This document shows, in pieces, positions 1-5,952 of a stretch of 39,859 nucleotides of DNA (the first letter of the stretch is position 1; every line of letters starts with the position of its first letter). This DNA is from Prevotella sp. (GTDB lineage Bacteria; Bacteroidota; Bacteroidia; Bacteroidales; Bacteroidaceae). The stretch is from NCBI GenBank assembly GCA_022773825.1, contig JALFOF010000062.1, positions 1 to 39,859 of the forward strand, given 5' to 3'. Below the pieces are notes generated by a model. It was not told the DNA's origin and did no database searches. It saw only the letters and a list, made by a program, of their open reading frames with translations. The position numbers and the translations under genes are program-made.

Positions 1-1041
1 CCAATCGAAGCACAAGAATTTGTCGAAGTAGATGTCGTGGTGCATCGTGTATGTATAGACGATGCGACCTTTCTTGTAACCCTCAAAGTATGTGGTCAGG
101 TTTGGGTTCGTATAGAAGAAACGGGTAGTCCATGTCAGGACAGTCTGCGCCTTGCTCTGATTGTTGCGGTGAATGACATATCTGTCTGGAACAATTCTGT
201 CGTTGGCACTCCAAACGATGGAGTCGAAATATTCCAATGCTGGGTTTGGAAGCATTGCCGTGCCGAGATGGTCGGTCAGTGAGAATTCTACATTCCCAAA
301 AGCGACGATGACACTTCCGTTGGTACCTTCTTCAAAATCGTCGGGGTTGTAGTATCTTGCACTTACACGGAACTTGCAGTCGTCAGGAACGGCACCGGTA
401 AAATCAAAGTTTGCATCATAATCGTATGCTTTCTTCATTTTGGCAAGTTCATTGTCGGTCATGCGTTGATAGACAACCATGCCATAAAAAGGTTTCTGAT
501 TACCGTGCTCGTCGTATTTGACACCAATATTTTGCATGGTGTACATATAGAATTCCTTTCCTTGGAGAGTGGTCAAAGCCAGCACTTGCATATAGCGGTT
601 TTGCAAACTTTCGCTTTCTGTGCCACGCATGATGAAACCCTTTGTAGCATCGTAGCTCCACGTTGTCTTATTATAGAATTTGCCTGGGATGTCACTATGG
701 TGGAAACCGACAAGCCGACTGTCTGACTCAAACCAGTAATCTACATATCCTCCACCACAAACTGTTTCGCGATAATCTTTCTGTGAGAGCCTGCCGTCAT
801 CCTGAACTTCATATATGCCTATGACTTTCCATCCATAGCCCTTTACCTCATCCTCAATAACTGTAGCTCTTGTAGGCTCGCAACTTTCGAGCACACAGCA
901 ACCATCGTTGTTAATAGTATAAGTCCTATCGAACAGATTGTCATAGTCAATAACCGGTCCGTTAGGTTCCTCTGTCTTATCACAACCTGTAAAAGAAACG
1001 ATGCTGAGCATCGCCATCAGAAAAATCCAAATCCTTTTCAT
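1..1041 (-). CDS. Predicted lipoprotein, 3' end outside window
   Basis: The reading frame is open for 347 codons from an ATG at 1041 to the window edge, where it is cut, so the C-terminus is missing. The N-terminus is a lipoprotein signal peptide: a short KR start, a hydrophobic stretch and the lipobox FTGC (Cys at about residue 20), followed by an acidic linker DKTEEPN. The protein is therefore probably exported and lipid-anchored to a membrane. The mature part is rich in Tyr, Trp, Asp and Gly, which suggests a beta-rich extracytoplasmic domain. I recognise no family or catalytic motif. No TAnnTTTG promoter is visible in the 53 nt between this gene and the ORF6N gene upstream on the same strand, so they may share a transcript. 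The frame and signal peptide are clear; the function is unknown. Confidence 0.8.
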   Translation of the reverse strand, partial: MKRIWIFLMAMLSIVSFTGCDKTEEPNGPVIDYDNLFDRTYTINNDGCCVLESCEPTRATVIEDEVKGYGWKVIGIYEVQDDGRLSQKDYRETVCGGGYVDYWFESDSRLVGFHHSDIPGKFYNKTTWSYDATKGFIMRGTESESLQNRYMQVLALTTLQGKEFYMYTMQNIGVKYDEHGNQKPFYGMVVYQRMTDNELAKMKKAYDYDANFDFTGAVPDDCKFRVSARYYNPDDFEEGTNGSVIVAFGNVEFSLTDHLGTAMLPNPALEYFDSIVWSANDRIVPDRYVIHRNNQSKAQTVLTWTTRFFYTNPNLTTYFEGYKKGRIVYTYTMHHDIYFDKFLCFDW

Positions 1042-1094
1042 TGCTTACTTTATATTTATGTATTAAGTTCTTTTTCTTGAAATTTTCGTAAGTA

Positions 1095-1922
1095 TTATCC
1101 TCTATTGATTCGTTCTACCAATTCATCTGGTGTAAGTATTTCCATCTTTGAGAATCCGAACCACTTTTTGCCCAAGTCTTTGATGGATGCTCCAATGTGA
1201 TATACATCATCGTCTATACAAAGGAAGCGGTCATGCGACAAACGGAATGTTTCAACGTCAATCGGTGCATATTGAGCATTATGACGATCTATGTCGAGTT
1301 GGAACTGACGGCTTATCTGCTGAGTGTAGATGATTGCAGACACGTTATTATCTCTTTTATCGAGCAATGTCAGTACAGTCTCGTCAACATAGTTGTCGAT
1401 AAGGACAAGACGTTTCTTCGCACTCTTAATCAAGTCGGACACGAAAGTATAAGCATCATAAATTTGACCATTGTAGAACACACCTTGTTTCGGCTTTGCA
1501 TTACCTTCGTCCAATCTGCGGAATACCTCGTCAATGCGTTTGTCTGTTTCTTGCTGATGTTGCTGCATTTCCAGTTGATGATACTCAATAGTTTCCAAGC
1601 GACTGAACACAGAAGCGTTGTTCACCATAAAATGACGCATGGAAACAAAGGCTCGCATTATTTGAATGTTGACTTCAATGGCTGTTTGTGAACGAAGAAC
1701 ACTACTAAGCATAGCCACACCTTGTTCTGTAAAGGCATAAGGTAACTTCTTTATATTTTGTCCTCGTCCTGCGTTCAAAGTCACAATCTGTGATTTTGAA
1801 CATTCCTCCATTGTTAACTGAAACCTAAAACCAGAAGGGAACCTCTGAATGTTACGTTTGACTGCTTGGTTCAAAGTTCTTGTCTCTACACCATATAGCG
1901 TTGCCAAATCTTTGTCAAGCAT
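1095..1922 (-). CDS. ORF6N-domain DNA-binding protein with PLD-like C-terminal domain
   Basis: The 275-residue product begins at the ORF6N core: MLDKDLATLYGV, then NQAVKRNIQRFPSGFRFQL and YAFTEQGVAML, which are typical of ORF6N (KilA-N-like) proteins of phages and accessory DNA. A coiled-coil-like stretch (about residues 108-140, LETIEYHQLEMQQHQQ) leads to a second domain with LVLIDNYVDETVLTLLDKR and SHDRFLCIDDDVYHIGASIKDLG. That block is recurrent in ORF6N proteins and resembles a phospholipase D fold. DNA binding is inferred from the family. The ATG at 1922 lies only two codons after an in-frame TAA at 1926-1928; the open frame upstream carries the expected N-terminal extension back to 2048. 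What is translated now is either a protein restarted at 1922 (an AGAGGA sequence lies just upstream) or nothing. Confidence 0.8.
   Translation of the reverse strand: MLDKDLATLYGVETRTLNQAVKRNIQRFPSGFRFQLTMEECSKSQIVTLNAGRGQNIKKLPYAFTEQGVAMLSSVLRSQTAIEVNIQIMRAFVSMRHFMVNNASVFSRLETIEYHQLEMQQHQQETDKRIDEVFRRLDEGNAKPKQGVFYNGQIYDAYTFVSDLIKSAKKRLVLIDNYVDETVLTLLDKRDNNVSAIIYTQQISRQFQLDIDRHNAQYAPIDVETFRLSHDRFLCIDDDVYHIGASIKDLGKKWFGFSKMEILTPDELVERINRG
1781..1793. promoter_or_regulatory. 13-bp dyad, copy 3 (inside ORF6N coding region)
   Basis: TCACAATCTGTGA has 5-bp arms around 3 nt. It matches two dyads upstream (1984-1996, 2057-2069) at nearly every position. It encodes part of SQIVT in the ORF6N domain, so it may be constrained by the protein and not be an operator. 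Confidence 0.35.
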
Positions 1923-1925
1923 AAC

Positions 1926-2048
1926 TTACTGTCCTCTAATTACTTTTATTAGAGACTCTATATTATCTACTACAACCAACTGGTCACGATTTGTGACCAG
2001 TTCGCCGTTTTCGGTCTTTTCAGTTATGTCTGTTATATTTATATTCAT
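1926..2048 (-). pseudogene. Original 5' end of the ORF6N gene, cut off by a TAA
   Basis: Forty codons run in frame from an ATG at 2048 to a TAA at 1926-1928. They end in IESLIKVIRGQ, then stop, then VMLDKDLA. ORF6N proteins usually read IRGQKVMLDKDLA across this point, so the stop most simply reflects a single AAA to TAA change. The reading frame resumes at once on the other side, so this is a nonsense lesion and not a frameshift. A sequencing error cannot be excluded from the sequence alone. Confidence 0.7.
1984..1996. promoter_or_regulatory. 13-bp dyad, copy 2
   Basis: TCACGATTTGTGA lies inside a longer perfect inverted repeat, CTGGTCAC / GTGACCAG, at 1980-2000. It falls in the 5' part of the ORF6N gene, downstream of the promoter. 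Its position would suit an autoregulatory site. Confidence 0.4.
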
Positions 2049-2056
2049 TTTCAAAA

Positions 2057-2069
2057 TCACAAATTGTGA
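2057..2069. promoter_or_regulatory. 13-bp dyad, copy 1 (just upstream of original ORF6N start)
   Basis: TCACAAATTGTGA is a perfect 6+1+6 palindrome ending 9 bp upstream of the original ATG at 2048. It sits between the promoter and the gene, where a repressor would block transcript elongation or translation. It is a candidate operator by position and symmetry only. Confidence 0.45.
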
Positions 2070-2204
2070 CCTTAAACGTGTTGTTACTATAATTGTATTT
2101 GCTCTTCAACCGTAATATGCGGCTGGTTGTAGTATTGTAATGTTCATAAAAAAAACTTACCCTGAGCGCGCTGTTCTTACGGGAAGCGGGGTAAGTATGT
2201 TGCT

Positions 2205-2236
2205 GCAAAGATACGACATTTATTTGGATTGTGCAA
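2205..2236 (-). promoter_or_regulatory. Bacteroidetes-type promoter for the ORF6N gene
   Basis: On the minus strand a -33 TTG (2234-2236) is followed after 20 nt by TATCTTTGC (2213-2205), which fits the TTTG / TAnnTTTG consensus. Transcription would start near 2200 and give a leader of about 150 nt that includes dyad copy 1. Confidence 0.55.
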
Positions 2237-2400
2237 GGCTTTTGAGGGAGAATGTGCAAAGTGAGTGCAAAAAGGGTCATGGGGTCACTTCAGTACATTG
2301 GTTCACTCCTTAGGGTCGATGAACCTGTCCGTGTGATTCACATAATTTTGCACACAATACAATAAGATAGAGCCTTTGTTCAATAATAATCATAACCTTT

Positions 2401-2982
2401 ATAAAGAAGAATATACTTGTACTATCCCTATTTGCAGGCGTTCTTGCGAATCTTTTAGTATAATGTTCAAATGATGATGAGACTATAAACCAAGCCTTGC
2501 TTGAAGGCAAGTGGGAACTGTCACAAATTTATGTTCTTGATGATGTTCTTGATGATGATGAATTCCTCAAAGATGAGTTCTCTTATCCATCAAAGGAACG
2601 GCCGACAACTCAATACTGCAAATTGTATATTACCAAATCAACACAGTTCGAATATGAGTTCTTATACAACTATGGCGTTTTATATAAGCCATACGATATG
2701 AGTTCCGAAGATTATGACAACTATGCTGCAAGCGGAAAATGGACTATTGATGATTTTGTTTGGAACACCGTAAAGTGTTCTTATCTAGTTGATGGAGATA
2801 AAGTACAGCTCGAAAAAATCATCAATAATAGTTATAATGACATGTTTAGCCCTATAGCTTTTGCTCATAATGCTACAATTGTAAAACTTGATAAGGATGA
2901 GTTCACATATAAGGAGAATGTAATCAACTCTGAGAATAGCGAGAAAATCGATGTCTATTACAAGTTCACAAGAATGAAATAG
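2401..2982 (+). pseudogene. Lipoprotein gene with lost start codon and a stop before the lipobox Cys
   Basis: A frame ending at 2982 encodes about 173 residues of mature protein starting CSNDDETINQALLEGKWELS. This is typical of a small Bacteroidetes lipoprotein after its lipobox, and LEGKW at the start is common in lipocalin-like lipoproteins. Directly upstream and in frame lies a textbook signal peptide, KKNILVLSLFAGVLANLLV, but its first codon is ATA (2401-2403) where ATG is expected. A TAA (2461-2463) stands where the -1 residue of the lipobox should be (LLVSC if it was TCA). No ATG, GTG or TTG exists in frame between the preceding stop (2368) and this TAA. A weak TAATTTTGC at 2343-2351 could be its promoter. 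An internal start at TTG 2497 would make a protein with no export signal. I read it as a recently inactivated gene. Confidence 0.7.
2499..2515 (+). repeat. 17-bp direct repeat, copy 1
   Basis: The 17 bases GCTTGAAGGCAAGTGGG recur exactly at 3121-3137. This copy encodes LEGKW at the start of the mature lipoprotein. Confidence 0.8.
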
Positions 2983-2991
2983 AGGGACAGA

Positions 2992-3110
2992 GGTCGAGTA
3001 GAGCGAGGGAGTTTCACCCTCACCCTCTCACAGAACCGTGCGAGAAAGTCTCCCCTCACACGGCTCAGTAATACGTACCTCTCTGCAACGCTCACCACCG
3101 CAACGTTTCC
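2992..3110 (-). mobile_element. 3' end of a group II intron (domains V and VI), truncated
   Basis: On the minus strand, 3066-3033 is a 34-nt element that begins GAGCCGTG and ends CACGGTTC. It has a GAGA (GNRA) tetraloop closed by AGGG/CTTT and the AGC near its 5' end that marks the catalytic triad of domain V. It is followed by a GC-rich hairpin ending CTACTCGACC at about 2992, as expected for domain VI and the 3' splice region. No reverse-transcriptase frame, no domain I and no GTGCG-type 5' end is present on the upstream side, so only the ribozyme tail remains. It starts about 10 bp beyond the stop codon of the lipoprotein pseudogene. The domain V match is strong; the outer limits are approximate. 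Confidence 0.75.
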
Positions 3111-3120
3111 TACTGTAGCA

Positions 3121-3137
3121 GCTTGAAGGCAAGTGGG
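3121..3137 (+). repeat. 17-bp direct repeat, copy 2
   Basis: This exactly repeats 2499-2515. The copies lie on either side of the lipoprotein body and the intron fragment. Here the LEGKW frame is preceded by a stop (TAG 3116-3118), so this copy is not a gene start. It may be a duplicated scrap of a related lipoprotein gene. Confidence 0.7.
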
Positions 3138-3162
3138 GAAAGCGCGGCAAGACACACTTACA

Positions 3163-3252
3163 AAAGCGTTGAGATTACACGGTTAAAGCATTGAGATTAC
3201 ACGGTTAAAGCGTTGAGATTACATCGCAAAAGCATAGCTTTTACGATGTAAT
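3163..3252. repeat. Intergenic repeat cluster A: three 22-bp tandem units and a hairpin
   Basis: Three units begin at 3163, 3185 and 3207. Each starts AAAGC(G/A)TTGAGATTACA and they abut without spacers. The third runs into a hairpin, ATTACATCG (3218-3226) with CGATGTAAT (3244-3252), which also pairs AAAAGC with GCTTTT. Related CTATGCTTT-containing clusters occur at 23641-23756 and 35826-35902. These look like a dispersed intergenic repeat family. Confidence 0.6.
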
Positions 3253-3299
3253 AGCTGGTCGAGTATAAAATAGGCGTTCACTTGTCATGCCTAAAAAAC

Positions 3300-3500
3300 T
3301 TACAATTTCAGGAGCCCGTACCTGTTATTGTATTTCTGTCCCTCGTTCACCACCCATTCGATGAAGTACCCAGGCTTGCTGTTCTTCTTCTCGTAAGCAA
3401 ATCAGAAATTTGCTATGGGATTAATGTCCGACTACAGCTTCAGCGGCAGGATGACGATTCCGCTCTTGAGTCGTTGGATATAGGTGTCATACTAATGTTC
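3300..3500 (-). pseudogene. Unidentified gene remnant with several in-frame stops
   Basis: One minus-strand frame, read through stops, looks like coding sequence: YIQRLKSGIVILPLKL, stop, SDINPIANF, stop, then FAYEKKNSKPGYFIEW and VVNEGQKYNNRYGLLKL, ending at a TAA (3300-3302). There are two internal stops (TAG, TGA) and a TAG before the first block, and no start codon. A TACCTTTGC box at 3512-3520 could have been its promoter. I do not recognise the family. Confidence 0.35.
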
Positions 3501-3646
3501 TGATTTCGGGTGCAAAGGTATTACGAAAAAGCGACCTCGAATACTACAACAATGGCATTTCGGGGTGGCACATATAGTTTTTAAGGTTTGACTATCTATG
3601 CTTTTGTTTTTGTTGTTTTTATAGCAGCCGCCTACCCCCCAAACTA

Positions 3647-4072
3647 TCACTTCTCCTTTTTGAAGTTTATCACCTTCGGCAGTTTTATCCATTTGCCCCT
3701 GCCTGCCACCTTGATGGTGCTGCCTTCCAGTTGCTTCAGCGTGTAAACGCCGTCATCGCCAACCGCCATCGAAGCCTCAAGGTCCTCCGAGCCGTAATCG
3801 TTTATCATCTCAATGCGCGCGCTCCTGCCATCGTCACTGATTTCCACGCCCATCACTATCCATACCCTCGAATCCGTTGTCTTCTTCAAGTACCCATATA
3901 CCAGCCCGAGCACTTCCTGTCCCGGTATCCTCACCTTCTCCTCATACAGGTTGATGTCCATGACTAAATCGTGTTCCTTATTATATATCTTTGTCTTGAA
4001 CACGCCATCCTGCGCAAGCACGCACAAGCAGTGCATCGTGCACACCATCAACATTATAATAAAACGTCTCAT
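3647..4072 (-). CDS. Small secreted protein of unknown function
   Basis: The product is 141 residues. Its N-terminus (MRRF, then a hydrophobic stretch ending CVLAQDG) is a signal peptide with a likely cleavage after LAQ or VLA, so the mature protein of about 119 residues is exported. The mature part has alternating charged and hydrophobic stretches (YNKEHDLVMDINLYEEKVRIPGQ and later EGSTIKVAGRGKW), suggesting a compact beta-rich domain. I recognise no enzyme motif. The gene is monocistronic and diverges from the glycogen synthase gene. A TACATTTGC box on the minus strand at 4149-4157 may be its promoter, although no well-spaced -33 element is seen. The intact frame and signal peptide argue that it is a real gene. 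Confidence 0.75.
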   Translation of the reverse strand: MRRFIIMLMVCTMHCLCVLAQDGVFKTKIYNKEHDLVMDINLYEEKVRIPGQEVLGLVYGYLKKTTDSRVWIVMGVEISDDGRSARIEMINDYGSEDLEASMAVGDDGVYTLKQLEGSTIKVAGRGKWIKLPKVINFKKEK

Positions 4073-4262
4073 TCCCTTGATTTTTAATTACACAAATCTC
4101 TCCCCTCTGACTAACTGTAATATTTATTGATATATATTATTTGTAAGTGCAAATGTACACAATATAAATCAATTAATTTGCACTTTCACATAACAATTTT
4201 GTAGAGCAAGCTCATTTTTTAATTATTTTTTACTACTTTTGCATCAATAATTCAAAAAAGCT

Positions 4263-5900
4263 ATGGTAAAAACATTAATCAAACCAGACTATATCTTTGA
4301 ATCAAGCTGGGAAGTATGCAATAAAGTAGGCGGAATTTATGCTGTTCTTTCAACAAGAGCAAAGACCCTGCAAGACGCATTGCACGACCACATTATTTTC
4401 ATTGGCCCCGACTGCTGGGGCGACAAGACAAGCCCTTATTTCATAGAAGACGACACTCTCTTCGCCGACTGGCGCGAGGCTGCAAAGGCTGAAGGCATAA
4501 ATGCCAAGGTGGGACGATGGGACATACCCGGGCAACCCATCTCTGTCATTGTTGACTTCCAGCCATATTTCGCTCAGAAAGACCAGATATACGGCCAGAT
4601 GTGGGAGGACTTCCAGGTTGACTCTCTCCACGCATACGGCGACTACGACGAGGCAAGTATGTTCTCTTACGCGGCGGCCCTCGTGGTTGAGAGCATGTAC
4701 AACTTCTTCCAGTTGCAGGAGAAGAAGGTCATCTACCATGCCAACGAATGGATGTGCGGCCTCGGAGCACTCTACATACACAAGAATATCCCTGCCATCG
4801 GCACCATCTTCACTACACACGCCACGTCCATAGGACGTTCCATAGCTGGCAATAACAAGCCGCTATACGAATACCTGTGGGCATACAACGGCGACCAGAT
4901 GGCGGAAGAGCTCAATATGCAGTCAAAGCACTCCATTGAGAAGCAGACGGCACACTACGTTGACTGCTTCACCACCGTAAGCGACATCACCGCCACGGAG
5001 TGCAAGGAGCTGCTCGAACCCGTGGACGTGGTGCTGCCTAACGGCTTTGAAAACGACTTCGTGCCAAAGGGCGCCAAGTTCACCGCCAAGCGTAATGCCG
5101 CGCGAAAGAAACTGCTCCAGATGGCAAACTGCCTTACTGGCTGCCGGTTCCCCGCTGACACGCTCATCGTGGCAACCAGCGGACGCTACGAATTCCGTAA
5201 CAAAGGCATCGATGTCTTCATAGAAGCGATGAACCGCCTCGCTGGCGACGCTAACCTGGGCAAGCAGGTTCTCGCACTCATAGAGGTGCCTGCATGGGTG
5301 GGTGACCCAAGACAGGACCTCGCGGAGAGAATGGAAAGCGGAAAAACTTTCGACACACCGCTCGACACACCCGTCATAACACACTGGCTTCACAACATGA
5401 ACGAAGACAAGGTGTTGGGCATGATGGGAGGCCTCAATATGCACAACCAGAAGGAGAGCAAGGTAAAGGTAATCTTCATACCATGCTACCTCACTGGCAG
5501 CGATGGCATCGTCAACCTGCCCTATTATGACTGCATCATCGGCAACGACCTCAACGTCTATCCCTCATACTACGAGCCTTGGGGCTACACCCCGCTTGAG
5601 GCCGTGGCATTCAAGGTGCCCTGCATCACCACTGACCTCGCAGGCTTCGGACTGTGGGCCAATTCTGAGAAAGGGGCATACAGCGAGATAGCTGACGGCG
5701 TGAAGACCGTACACCGCACCGACTACAACTACTCTGAAGTAGCGGATGCCATAAAGGACACCATCTGCCAGTACTCCAACTTCACCGACGCGCAGGTGAA
5801 GAAGGCACGCGCAGCCGCCGACAAGCTCTCAAAGAAAGCACTGTGGAGCGAGTTCATCAAACACTACTGGCAGGCATACGACGTGGCATTAAGCAAATAG
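4263..5900 (+). CDS. Glycogen synthase, eukaryote-like GT3 type
   Basis: This 545-residue protein adds glucose units to growing alpha-1,4-glucan from a nucleotide sugar. It resembles fungal and animal glycogen synthases (GT3) more than bacterial GlgA (GT5). It shows the N-terminal FESSWEVCNKVGGIY (residues about 11-25, donor-site KVGG), FTTHATSIGR, VSDITATE, a GRYEFRNKGIDVFIEA block and the C-terminal YYEPWGYTPLEA (from about residue 436), whose Glu is the expected catalytic acid in retaining GT-B enzymes. Eukaryotic homologues are about 700 residues; this one lacks their long regulatory tails. It is followed after 52 nt by the glucan phosphorylase gene, so synthesis and breakdown are co-transcribed. 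A TACTTTTGC box at 4234-4242 lies 20 bp before the ATG. Whether it uses UDP- or ADP-glucose cannot be read from the sequence. Confidence 0.92.
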   Translation: MVKTLIKPDYIFESSWEVCNKVGGIYAVLSTRAKTLQDALHDHIIFIGPDCWGDKTSPYFIEDDTLFADWREAAKAEGINAKVGRWDIPGQPISVIVDFQPYFAQKDQIYGQMWEDFQVDSLHAYGDYDEASMFSYAAALVVESMYNFFQLQEKKVIYHANEWMCGLGALYIHKNIPAIGTIFTTHATSIGRSIAGNNKPLYEYLWAYNGDQMAEELNMQSKHSIEKQTAHYVDCFTTVSDITATECKELLEPVDVVLPNGFENDFVPKGAKFTAKRNAARKKLLQMANCLTGCRFPADTLIVATSGRYEFRNKGIDVFIEAMNRLAGDANLGKQVLALIEVPAWVGDPRQDLAERMESGKTFDTPLDTPVITHWLHNMNEDKVLGMMGGLNMHNQKESKVKVIFIPCYLTGSDGIVNLPYYDCIIGNDLNVYPSYYEPWGYTPLEAVAFKVPCITTDLAGFGLWANSEKGAYSEIADGVKTVHRTDYNYSEVADAIKDTICQYSNFTDAQVKKARAAADKLSKKALWSEFIKHYWQAYDVALSK

Positions 5901-5952
5901 CCCCCTACCACACACAGACGAAATTTCTTTATTAATCATAAATTAAACCATT

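Noticed and set aside
2497..2982. Intact cytoplasmic protein starting at TTG 2497
   Set aside because: The open frame and the clear signal peptide upstream show that this is the body of a lipoprotein; a start here would drop the lipobox Cys and has no ribosome-binding or promoter support.
3163..3228. CRISPR array suggested by three regular 22-bp units
   Set aside because: The units abut with no spacers between them, the unit is short for a CRISPR repeat, and no cas genes are present.
4350..5444. Long minus-strand open frames opposite glycogen synthase
   Set aside because: They mirror the codon bias of the real gene and have no recognisable domain or upstream signal. The same holds for the long frames opposite cysE, purM, prfA and the methyltransferase.
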